A stretch of DNA of 64,000 nucleotides from Calonectria ilicicola (taxonomy: Eukaryota > Ascomycota > Sordariomycetes > Hypocreales > Nectriaceae), in NCBI GenBank assembly GCA_020809705.1, contig CP085826.1:4402001-4466000 (forward strand), written 5' to 3'. The notes beneath the pieces are model-generated. The model saw only the letters and a program-made list of their open reading frames with translations. It did not search any database and was not told where the DNA came from. A program made the position numbers and the translations under genes. Within the stretch, counting starts at the first letter, position 1. The number at the start of each line of letters is the position of its first letter. Positions 36,379 to 47,386 of this stretch are shown piece after piece.

Positions 36379-38316
36379 TGTGTATGGGTGGGATTGGAAG
36401 GTAGACGAAAGTAGGAGGTGAGGAAGTCGAAGAGACAAGCGGCGGAAGAAGGAAATAGGCGCGCAGCGCTGGGGTAGGGAAGAAGGGGCGGCGTGATGAT
36501 GATTTTCCGGCCGATGTTTGGAGTTCTGTGGGTGGGTATTGGCACTGGCATTGGCATTGGCGGGGTCGATCAAGAGAGGTTACGGCATAGGATGGCGCCA
36601 AAGGGGCGCTGGAAAGCTGGCAAAGCGTCTCAGGGCACCCATGCAGTGGTCGCAATCAGGGAGTCTGCAGCAGCCAGCGCCGCAGATACCTGCGCGGCCA
36701 GCCAAGCAAGGCGCGGACACGAAGTACCCGCTGCCCCTCACCGCCAATTGAAAGCGCTGCCCATTCCGGGGTATGGGCTCGAGCTACAAGGGGGTGGCTT
36801 GCTGGCGCCGGGGTCCGCATGCAGTGGTCTCTGAGGGTCTTGCACCTTTTGAGAGCTTGCAAGGAGAGCGGATGGTGGATGCGACCACGACATCGTGGCA
36901 CCTGCCAACGGCCGCCGCCCATCTTTTGCCTGATGCGAGTTGCGCCAGCAGGGGCCAATGGATAGTTGAAGTCTGAACTGGACGAAAACTACGCCGGGGT
37001 CAGAGAGGACCGGGCTGGGCGGGTGAGTGGGTAGTGGGTAGTGAGTAGTGGATAGAGGAGAGAACACAGCAAACGCAAGAGGGAGGTGACTATGCCCGGA
37101 CCGAGTCTAAATCTGTCATGGCTCTGTTTTTGGTGGACGTGATTGAGGTGCATCGTGTTTTGTTCCCGTTCATCCACAGTCCTCACTAGCATCCGCGTCG
37201 TCATTGGTAGCCCTGGTTCAATAGGCGAGATGCTAGCACCGGTTTCGTCAAGCCAAAAAGCTGTCAAGCGTCAAAGCTCGCCTCCCTAGAGCGTTCGTGA
37301 GCCCATGTCCCACCACGTGCAGCCCCGTCTAGGGTGACCTCAGACGATGCTACGACGCCATAAAACGGCCTCGCTAGCTGTATTCTCTGATGGCTGGCCT
37401 TAGCTACGTGATTCCTGGCCCGTTGAGAGCTCCAGCCTTTCTTTTTCCCTTCATTCGATGTGGGCACGATGAGATGCATGGCTACGTCGAAAGAAGCTCT
37501 TGGACCAGGATAGCTCCGGCGGCTAGCTCAATAGAATTAGTTGTTTGATCAACGCGCAGGGTTTGATCATTTCGCAGTCAATGCACCATTATCATAGTTG
37601 TACAGGAATATGGCCCGCCAAACAGCATAAGACTGCTCTCTAGTAGGAATTGCGCACTTACATATTCGGCGAAATTGATTTCCAGGACTTGTTCCGTCGT
37701 CGCATAATCGATCCAGAGGCCAGCGCAGGATCCACATTTGAGCCAGCTGTTTCAGCCATTCTGCATGCATCTTGTCCACCAACATCAGTCTACAATGCGC
37801 CGGCAGAAGTAATCAAAGCAACCAAGACTAGCAAACCATAGGAGCCTTGGTATGGAGCTATAGGCCCATAATATCCAATGAATTATCATCGGCCCGGATA
37901 TTTAGGCGCATCTCATCCAACCCACCTAAGGTAAATTCATCGCGCATTATAGGGTAGCTCAACCAGCTATTGGGGCAGCAACAAACACAAAGCTACCGAT
38001 ATGGCTAGACCAGGATGTGAGCTTTTTACACAGACCAATGACAACAATAGCAATAAACACCCCCCAAAAAGGCAGGGCCCTCGCAAACACCTGTCAATAA
38101 ATTGCAGCACCTCCAGTGGATATTATCCGATTTCAATGTTGTATTTTAGAAGAAACCGTCACCTTCAAGTCCCTGACGTATTGTTTACCGTGCAGAGTGT
38201 ACTATACGCTGAACATTAAACATGGCTAAAGCTGCCATGTCCGTACAAAATGGTATCATAAGTTATTTTCCGTCCCCCAATCGTAATAGTCCGACAAATA
38301 CAAACACATCTTCAAA
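36379..38316. other. 1.9-kb intergenic spacer
   Basis: Promoter side of alpha-tubulin on the left, with a short GGGTAGTGGGTAGTGAGTAG simple repeat at about 37021-37048. The right part is AT-richer. No supportable gene. Confidence 0.5.
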
Positions 38317-39428
38317 CTAAGATGGCCCATTTTGGACCTGGCTCTGACTTGATTCGCTGTGCTCCAACTCTCCAATGCGACGTTCGATTGCTTCTTTTTG
38401 CACCTTTAGTGCTCTGATCTCCTCGTCCCGAGTAGCAGTGTCTCCACTGAGCCGTCCATCGGCTCCTGCTACACTGCTATTCCCAGTCGCGTGCTGATAT
38501 GCGGGTGGTGGTTCTGAATGTTCACAACACCTGCCTCGTCTCTCACCCATTTCGGTTGATACGTACGATGCACCGTCGCCCTCATCCCCACTTCCCCTTC
38601 GCATGGCATTCAGCTCATGTGACCGCTTTTTTTCGGCTCGAACCGCTTCTTTCCGTATAAGAAACAAGGCACCACCGGCTAAAAGAATTAGCACAAATGC
38701 GGCTGTACCGATTCCGATGCCGATTTTTGCGCCCAAGGACAACCCATGGGAGCCCTCTTCTGTTCCAATATCGTCCTCGTCCTGTAAGCCAAGACTGGCC
38801 TTGTCATCTTCCTGGAAGAGAGCTCGAATGGTATACGCGGCAACCGTTGCGCTATACAATGTAGTGGTCGAACTGGAAAGAATTCTGTAGGTACGGGCTG
38901 TGTGATTGTATTCGATCGGTACGGCCACAACGGTTGGCATCGTTCGTCTGCACATGTCGCCCTCCAAGCTGAAATCACTGCACTTAATTAGCACGCGCTG
39001 GTATGAATTGACCGGTATACTTACGACGAGCAGCATACTGCAGTTGTCGTGGCTTCGTTCCTAACTTCATTTGTATTTACTCGGAGCGACACCGTAGTCC
39101 ACCCATTGGGGCATGTGCCGGGACTGAAGACGCCAGTACGACCCTGGAAAAACATGCCATCGGGATAACAAGACAGAGTTTTTGCGCCTGCGATGGGCTC
39201 CAAGTCTAACCATGCGTCAACGCCGGTGTTGCTCGAGACCAACGGATTATTGTCGGCGTTGTAAGTGTAGGTACATCGCCGCGGCGCTGACCAAGGAGTT
39301 GTCATGGGCGGGAATGTTTGGTTGTCTTCATGGTTATCCGACCACGTGGTATGGGTCTGAATGAATGAGGGCGCTACGGTTGAAGTCGGCGCGGTGACGG
39401 TGTCCGATGGTGAGAGTGTGGTGGACAT
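38317..39428 (-). CDS. Single-pass membrane protein, fungal surface type
   Basis: Exons 39428-39025 and 38977-38317 give 354 residues. No cleavable signal peptide is seen; the N-terminus is Ser/Thr-rich and followed by a domain with several cysteines (RRCTYTYN, LSCYPDGMFF, FSPGTCPNGW, AVCCSSDFSLEGDMCRRT), then one membrane helix (about 225-250, IGIGIGTAAFVLILLAGGALFLI) and a basic RKEAVRAEKKR stop-transfer. The tail contains EPPPAYQH (a PPxY motif able to bind WW domains such as Rsp5) and a terminal coiled-coil stretch. Many Sordariomycete genomes carry proteins of this plan (cysteine module, GxGxG-containing TM, PPAY tail); their role is unknown. Function is not assigned. Confidence 0.8.
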
Positions 39429-41192
39429 GGTTGACTGCAGACGGACGTGCAGATCTAGATGCGCTGGTGGAGACGGGCGACGAGGTCATGGAAGTTTCAA
39501 TAGCGATGGGGGTGGCAATGCTCCGGACGAGTATAAAGACGACACCAGACCCCAAAAAAAAAGAGATCTGGGGTCGCCGTTGCAACAAGATCAGAACAGA
39601 AACAATGCGCTGCTCGCCTGCGGGCCACGTCTGCAGGATATCAAAAACCGTGAATAGTCTCCATCCAGACGTGCGGCCGTGGCCTTGTGGGTATGGACGC
39701 GTGGTGCCTAGGGGTGTTATAGTGACGCCAAGATTCGCGACAGGAGGGGCGGCGTGTGATGTGTGGGCTTTTTCTCAGGAGATGCCGCGTTGCAGAGGTC
39801 AAAAGGCCCCTCGGACGGGGGATTGGCGACATTTGAATGAACAAAATGAAATCGCCCATGCTGCGGGAGAGAGGCGACAGTAGCGCTGGCGTTCCCCCGT
39901 CTGAGGCCTTTGAGGGCTTGGCAAAATCTTATCACGGCAGCATGCCGAGAATGCCAAGGCCTGCATCGCACTGATACACTGTCCACGTTGACCACTCCAA
40001 GTCTGGGCATTTACCGCTTAGGACCGGTTATGGCAGTCTGGGGCTCCTAAGGACCTGCGCTGGCCAATCTGTGTGGCAGCTGGCTCCGAGGCCGAGACTT
40101 TGCCCGGTGCCATGGCCTTGGCTAGTGAGCTGGTGGATTTCTGGGCGCCTTCGCTGACTGCGAGAAACTGGGTGGAGGGGAAATGAGCCCGGCGTCATCT
40201 TGCCGAAATGTGGTCTTGGAACCCCGAAGTGGACACCGGAAACGCGGGAGCAGCGTGCTGGGGGCTCGGCATGTTGGTCAAGGACGATTGTGTTGAGTCG
40301 TGTCGTTGCACTTGGGGTCGTGGGACGGAGGGGTTGAGCATGTTAGGGGAGCAAATGATGAAGGCGAGTGCGTATTGAAGGTTCTTGGCCGGGACTTTGT
40401 TGCCGTTTTTATCCTGGACTTGGTGGTTGACGTGACACAGGGGCCGGCTCTCAGAAGCAACAACTCCTGTATCGGAACTTGGCACTAACACCAGCAATCG
40501 CCGACCATTACACAAACACGCAGACGAGTTGGCTCGGCGTGTTGCCTAGAACCACGATGAAATCATGGCAACTAGTTGGCTCACAAACTCAAATGTCGAT
40601 CATGTTGGAGCTGAAGACTTGGCTGCTGCACCAATGCTCCAACTTGGCGTCGCAAAGACGAATTACAAGACTCCCTGGTACGCCTCGCAATCTTGGCTTG
40701 ACCTGCAAGTACCTAGTTACCGGCTAACCAAGGTCAACTACAGCACATACCGTACGATGGGTGCACACGCCGTTGCCATCAGCTGCCAATGGCCTGTGGA
40801 ATGTTCAGACCATACTGCATTGTTAAGACTTGGCAGTCCAGGATACAACATAGTGGCTTGCAACTTGGCGCCTCAATGGACGCCGCAATGAACGCCACAG
40901 CAACAAGCCTCACCTTCGGAGTATCGGCGCATTTGCTTCCGATAGTGTTTTTACTATTTTTTTTTTGGTTTTTGGTTTTCAGATTCGGCAAGGGCTAAGT
41001 GTGGGGTCGCGCTTTCCATCCTAGGTCACCTGATTCACGAAGGGCTTGAAAACCCTACTGGCAATTTTCTGGGCCTAATTCTGTATCATCAAGCGACGAC
41101 TGAACAACCGCCTCAAAGTCGACTCCATCCCGGCCCATCTAATATTCGCTCTCCGGTAGATCAGCGAATTTTCTCAACACAACACCGCGATC
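39429..41192. other. 1.8-kb intergenic spacer
   Basis: Lies between divergently transcribed genes and contains both their promoters. No open frame with a family match; a T-rich run at about 40951-40980. Confidence 0.5.
41049..41058 (+). promoter_or_regulatory. Telobox-like AAAACCCTAC in the RPS15 promoter
   Basis: ACCCTA, the complement of the telomeric TAGGGT core, lies about 140 bp upstream of the RPS15 start. Telobox sites bound by Tbf1-type factors are known in ribosomal protein promoters of many fungi. A single six-base match is weak alone; position gives it some weight. Confidence 0.4.
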
Positions 41193-41975
<783 letters not shown>

Positions 41976-42381
41976 GAAGGTTGCGGTCTCGGGTGGTTTC
42001 TGCATTCACGGACTTTTATGGGCGAAAAGGGCTGGTTTTGATAGATGCATGAGGGCTTCTATCGAAGTTACTGATGACAATGGGTACCACGAACGTACAA
42101 TAAAAGAAGCATTGTCCGCTTGACAAGTACTCAATTATTTCCAATAATGCTTGGAGTGAAATATTATGATCCATGAAACAACACAACCCAGTTCAGTCCA
42201 CGTACTATGTGCGCTTGCGAGTGACGCTGTTTATTCCGTCGCTTGTATGGATCTATTGATGTCGCATACAATAACACATAGGTGTAAGCATAGATGGATC
42301 CTGAACTGCCGCAATAATCGCCCTCTCGACCCTTCTACTAGTGTAAGGTTCTTTTGTGCGCTCTAGTCTTGTCTGTTTTGT

Positions 42382-43152
42382 TCATTGATCTTGGGTTGTA
42401 ATGCAGATCGTATTACATTGAGAGGTCTTCCATTGACTAGAATGGATCGCTTCTATCATCACCTCTCGTGTTGACTTTGCCTTTCCGTATTTCCCTTGAT
42501 GCTTATGGCCTGTGTCACCCTTTCCAATCGAAAGTTCATACAAGTGGCTTTGGATCTTTTCGCGGAATGTCTTGGTTTCCTCCGTATTATAATCTTCCAA
42601 CAAGGAATACAGCACTTCTTGTTGGCTTTTGAGGAACTTTTTATGATGAGGATTATTGTCTATAAGCAATTCACGCTTGAAGGTGAGAAGTTGCGATGAG
42701 GTTTCAAAGTTTTTGAGGGCATCTCTGAGTTGTGCTGAACACGGCTACATGAGTGTTAACTGTGTGGTACAGATATTATCACTAACTACACAAATGATTG
42801 TAAGACCCAGTTGCATTCATAAATTCTCCCTCCTGGGTTGAGCCCACTCTTGCCGTTCAAGCCGGACTTAATCATCATTGATCTCTTCACCCCCCTTGAC
42901 CGTCGCTGTTGCTTTGCAAAGAGTCTTTTGGTCTGTCACGGTATGACTTTGAGAAGACCTCGAGATTCTATCCACGGGACTTGTCTCTTTTATAGCATTT
43001 GGTACAGCCGAACAGTGTCTTCTATTTAATTTGTATAAAAGTCTAGGTATCCAGCCAGACCAATAAACCAAATAGTCAAAAAGTGTCTTCTTGCTCTGGT
43101 GTACTGGTAATTCATCTTCTTCCTGTATCATTGTCAATAACTTGACGCTCAT
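42382..43152 (-). CDS. Candidate orphan or decaying gene in AT-rich DNA
   Basis: Two minus-strand open stretches look protein-like. The upstream one (43152-42868; open to about 43207) begins MSVKLLTMIQEEDELPVHQ and includes LFDYLVYWSGWIPRLLYKLN. The downstream one (open from about 42734 after a CAG acceptor, to 42382) reads LRDALKNFETSSQLLTFKREL then EVLYSLLEDYNTEETKTFREK, with helical character. I could not find a donor that joins them in phase, and the first reaches TAA at 42870-42868. They may be exons of one gene, two gene pieces, or a decayed gene. Base composition is clearly more AT-rich than the neighbours. No family recognised. Confidence 0.3.
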
Positions 43153-43230
43153 GCGATAGTTTTCACCATCTTCGTAAATGTCATAGTATGCATTTACATA
43201 TGAATTTCATCCATGATTTAAGGAGCATGC

Positions 43231-43846
43231 GGTCTCGAAAACGAGGTCAAGGGAGTTCCTGGAGGTTCGGAATGCGTATTCACTGGTGAACTTTCCGAGC
43301 CCCTTCGACTGCACTAGCTGTTATTTACTTCTTCTGGTTTTGGTACAGTTTGTAGATTTCTGGAACTTTCTAGACGTATTTCTCGGCGGCCCCAGTGCTG
43401 CGAATTTGGATGGGGTCTTGAGAGACAGGGGAAAGTGCAGTGTCAGATGAGGCATGTGTATTACAATACTCTCCTCGAACTTCATATTGTATTGGGGTTA
43501 GCTAGGGATTTGTGTTTTTGTCTGGTTATACGAGGAATAAAAGCACAGGTGGGTGGATGGGGGTAGCTAAGGTGCTATATGGTAGCAGAGCTTCTGCCTT
43601 GGTCGATGACAAAAAATGATCACATACAGTGTTGAGGGTAGAGTACTCAGGAGCGACAACTTCACTCTAGGGGGCGGCACATTGGCTTTTTGATATCAAG
43701 GCGATCCTGCAGGTTTCATCCTGGTTCGCTCAAATGATTGCAACATGCTTTCTAACTTCGACCTCGCACTTTCTGCGTGACAAAGAAAAGGAATCTTGTA
43801 TGATTGTTTCGTATATTCCAATCCACTTTCTAATGTACACACGCCC
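43231..43846. other. AT-rich spacer
   Basis: About 600 bp without a supportable gene, between the candidate orphan gene and the end of the complex I subunit gene. Confidence 0.5.
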
Positions 43847-44557
43847 TTATTCCTGCTGCTGAGCTAGCTTGGCTGCCTTTCGCTCCTCCTCCTTGAGGTG
43901 CTGTGACCTGAAGTGCTCCACAGCCCAGTCCATGTTGTTGAGGTGGCCGGCCTGGATGTTTCGGGCGGCATGGGATTGGATAGCCCTTTATATAAAAGTT
44001 AGCAGCGGTTCTAGTTTTGGAATTGGCCTTGATCGAGAGCCCTCGGCCACGAAATGAGAGAGAATGTGTGGGAGTACGAACTCGGGAAAGGCAACATCGA
44101 CCCATCGTTGCTTATTGCCTCCGTTCTCGAACAGGTTTCGATCGAAGGAGGCCTGCTGGGCAGCCTTGGTGTGGAGGGCGTTGATCTCCTCCCAATCCTT
44201 GGCGCGGGATTGGTACTGGTCGATGAGGTTGAGGATGGCCGACTGCTCGCCCTCAGCCGGGACGAACTGGTAGAAGAGGATGACGCTGAAGAAGGTGGCG
44301 ACGGTAAGCTTGGATCCGGTCTGCAGAAGAATTGGTCAGCGCTGGGACGGCCCAATTGCTCGCGGGAGGTGGCAGAGCAGTAGCATTGCATGGGAACGGG
44401 GCAGGCTGTGATGCGAGGTTTTGCGGGCGATACGTACGCCAAACGACTCGTTGACGGCGGCGGGCGCGTGATGGGCGTGGGAGTCGGAAGCGTAGGTCCG
44501 CGCTGTCCGCTGCAGCTGTCGGGCCACGCAGGCTGCCCTCTGTCGTGCGGCGAACAT
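43847..44557 (-). CDS. Mitochondrial complex I accessory subunit, 17.8-kDa type
   Basis: Exons 44557-44438, 44320-44082 and 43985-43847 give 165 residues. The N-terminus MFAARQRAACVARQLQRTARTYASDSHAHH is a mitochondrial presequence (about 22 residues, rich in Arg and Ala, no acids). One membrane helix (LTVATFFSVILFYQFVP) is followed by a soluble stretch INALHTKAAQQASFDRNLFENG and AARNIQAGHLNNMDWAVEHF. This plan and these motifs resemble the NADH:ubiquinone oxidoreductase 17.8-kDa subunit of Neurospora. Intron 2 appears to end in AAG rather than CAG/TAG; the reading frame supports this choice. An ATG at 44581 would add eight residues to the presequence. Confidence 0.72.
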
Positions 44558-45706
44558 GTTGGCGGGATGGGCGGCGTTCAATTGGGATTGATCGTGAGGG
44601 CCTCGTGCAAAGAGTCGCCAAATCCACCTGAGTGATTGAGGTTGTCACCGGCCCGCGGATTCCTCCAGTGGTTACATAAGCCGATCCCGGGCCAGTTGGC
44701 CAATCACGGCGCCCGCGTTTGGAATCGCTGCTCCCACTCGACCGTGGACTTGGGGGGAAGCCTTGTCAATTCCCTTTGTTCGAAGAGTCCAATCTGATAT
44801 GAATGATGAAGAAAAAAATATGTATGCAATCTACGAGACTGTAAATATTTTGCAAAGGCTTTCCAGTAATTTTTTCTCCTCCCGTACCATCCGCCCTGGC
44901 AACTTGGCCACAGTGCCCTACTCACATTCACCACAACATCGCTCAAATGGGGATTTACTTGAATTGTATCGCCCTGCTGCTAGGACTTACAAAAAAAATC
45001 AGATATAAACTAAAAAAAATTCAAGATTTGTAGTAATGAAAGGAATACATTGTCCTGCTCCCATTTCCTTCCATTTCCCCTCTTTTTTCTTCTCCGTCGA
45101 CGCTGGTGTTATTGTATACATATTCTCTCCCATCTTGCTGACGATGTGACTGAATAACAATAATAATCCTTGGATAAATAATTCCAAATTCTGAAGAAGA
45201 ATTTACGGAGATTTTAGGCACTTCATTTTGTGTTGTCCCACATGTCTTGACTTATACTTGAGCTATTGCCATTATTCAAGTTATTGTTATGCTTAGCTTA
45301 GCCTCTGCTAGTCAATATGCAATGAGGCTGGGCATGTTACACAAGCCTTGGGCTATGACGACGGCTCCGCTAGTGCATACTACATATACATAGCACACGC
45401 TGTGGACACAGAAATTACCCGAGATTCCATGACCAAGAAAGATCCTTATTTGCCATTACTCGCGTCCTTGCAACCGTCGAGCTCCAAATAAAAGCTATGG
45501 TTGGCTGAGGGGCGCTGTCGATTGCCGTAAACGCGGCGCCCTGCAGCAGCCGGTTGGTTGCCGACTTCCCTTTAATATACACACCCACATTCAATTTCGG
45601 AGCTTTCTTGGCGGTTTGCGCCATAAAAATCACGCCAAATTACGAGGCCCATGTAGTGGGTTTCTCTCACTCTCCTCGCCCCCCCCCCCAAGCCAAGACC
45701 GCAAAC
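44558..45706. other. Divergent promoter region complex I subunit / F-box gene
   Basis: 1.15 kb between head-to-head genes; AT-rich middle (44800-45350). Nothing else recognised. Confidence 0.5.
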
Positions 45707-47386
45707 ATGGCTCGACAGCATCACAGATCAGACTGGCTCAGCGTGGTGATAGGCTCGTCAGTGCCAGAGCCCGACCCTGGGCTTTTTATACGCCTCCCCG
45801 TGGAGATTCTGCTCGTAATATTCTCTCTCTTGAAAAGTGAGGACCTGAAAAGGCTGAGGTTGACGTGCAAGCTCTTCCGTGAGGTGGTACCCCTTCGCTT
45901 TGATAGAGTCTATCTGTCCCCCAACCCGAGTAACATCGAAGCCTTCATGGGCATCGCCTCAAATGATGCCTTCTGCCACACAGTTTTGGAGATCGTTTAT
46001 GATGATGCCGTGCTGGATGCCACGGAAAACCCCGAAAGGCACCTCCCAACCGCAATATATGACCTCAGCAAGCTGGACGCTCCATTCTGGTATGAGTACA
46101 CGTGTGCACGAAACAGAGAGAATTTAGAGATCCGAAAAGGACTTGATGTTGATCGACCAGACCATGTTGCCAGGGCAAGGCAGCTGAAGGCAGAGCTCCC
46201 CCTCAAAGACTCATGGGCTCACTACCAGGAGCTTCTACGCCAGCAGGACAAAGTGTTGGCATCCGATACCGACGTCCATGCTTTTATATATGGGCTAGAG
46301 CGCTTCACACGACTAAAGAGAGTTGTGATCACGCCAGCTGCCCACGGGTTTCTCTTTTCACCACTACACAAGACACCCATGATTCGCAAGCTCCCCTACG
46401 GCTTCAACTATTCGGTGCCGCGCGGATGGCCAAGTGCTGAGCCAAAGTTGTCGCTCGCTGATACACAACCATGGGACAACGAACAGATAAAGAAGAAGTG
46501 GCGGGGATTCTGTTTCATCTTGCGCCTGCTTGCGGAACAAGCACAATATCATAATGTTTTGGAATTGGTTCTGGACGTGAACCAACTCAGATCGGGAATA
46601 AACTGTCACATTTTCGACTACCCATCGGAGGAGTATTCGAACTTGGTCACTTTTCTCAAGAAGCCAGGATTTCGCCGCCTAGATCTACCTCTCATTATTG
46701 GCAAACAAGCTCGAGAGACTTGGCGATCGTTCCGCAGTGGTCTTCTCAGACGAGCACTCAGCGAAGCACGAGATATGAGGGAATTTAGCCTCGAAACTAG
46801 CCTCGAGTGGGATGTGAATCATAGCCTGGAGCTTGAACCTAATTTTATTCCGTTGTCGACGATTTTCCCCCTAGAGAGTTGGCAGTATCTGACACGGTTC
46901 AAGATATCTCGCTTCTTTGTCGTGCAGAGTGACCTCATGTCTTTCCTTATCGCCCTACCACCAACGCTACGATCAGTGGAGCTGAGCTTCCTGATGTTCT
47001 TAGGTAACGATGGATGCTACTGGAGCCTGCTCAATGAGATGCATGATCAACTAGACTGGGCTGAACGTGACGAGGATGAAAGACCCCTAGTTAGTATCTG
47101 CACTGAAGCGTACTTGAGGACGCCTCCTGGGCGAGGAGTATGGCTTGACGACGAGATTGAAGAATTTCTCTACTATGATGGTTTAAATCCTTTTGGAGAC
47201 GATATTCACGATGCCAGAGATTGGATACGTGATATAGGCGTGGAACGGGATGCTTTTGAGCCTGCCCACGAGCGGCCAAATGTGGACAGAGCTGAACTTG
47301 TCAGAATGGGGATACTGGCAAGGGAAGACTGGCCTTCGTCGCGAGCAATCAGTAGATACCGATATGGACTTGACTATCACCGCTAA
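45707..47386 (+). CDS. F-box protein
   Basis: Single-exon gene of 559 residues from the ATG at 45707. An F-box (about residues 27-66) is clear: FIRLPVEILLVIFSLLKSEDLKRLRLTCKLFREVV, with LP at the start and the leucine spacing that binds Skp1. The rest is a long region without recognised repeats, apart from leucine-rich stretches in the C-terminal third (LVLDVNQL, RRLDLPLIIG, REFSLETSLEW, RSVELSFLMFL) of the type seen in fungal F-box proteins with irregular LRR-like folds. Likely a substrate receptor of an SCF ubiquitin ligase; substrate unknown. The open frame extends 51 codons upstream to 45554, but that extension has low-complexity proline-rich sequence, so the internal ATG followed by MARQHHRSDW is preferred. 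Confidence 0.85.
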   Translation: MARQHHRSDWLSVVIGSSVPEPDPGLFIRLPVEILLVIFSLLKSEDLKRLRLTCKLFREVVPLRFDRVYLSPNPSNIEAFMGIASNDAFCHTVLEIVYDDAVLDATENPERHLPTAIYDLSKLDAPFWYEYTCARNRENLEIRKGLDVDRPDHVARARQLKAELPLKDSWAHYQELLRQQDKVLASDTDVHAFIYGLERFTRLKRVVITPAAHGFLFSPLHKTPMIRKLPYGFNYSVPRGWPSAEPKLSLADTQPWDNEQIKKKWRGFCFILRLLAEQAQYHNVLELVLDVNQLRSGINCHIFDYPSEEYSNLVTFLKKPGFRRLDLPLIIGKQARETWRSFRSGLLRRALSEARDMREFSLETSLEWDVNHSLELEPNFIPLSTIFPLESWQYLTRFKISRFFVVQSDLMSFLIALPPTLRSVELSFLMFLGNDGCYWSLLNEMHDQLDWAERDEDERPLVSICTEAYLRTPPGRGVWLDDEIEEFLYYDGLNPFGDDIHDARDWIRDIGVERDAFEPAHERPNVDRAELVRMGILAREDWPSSRAISRYRYGLDYHR

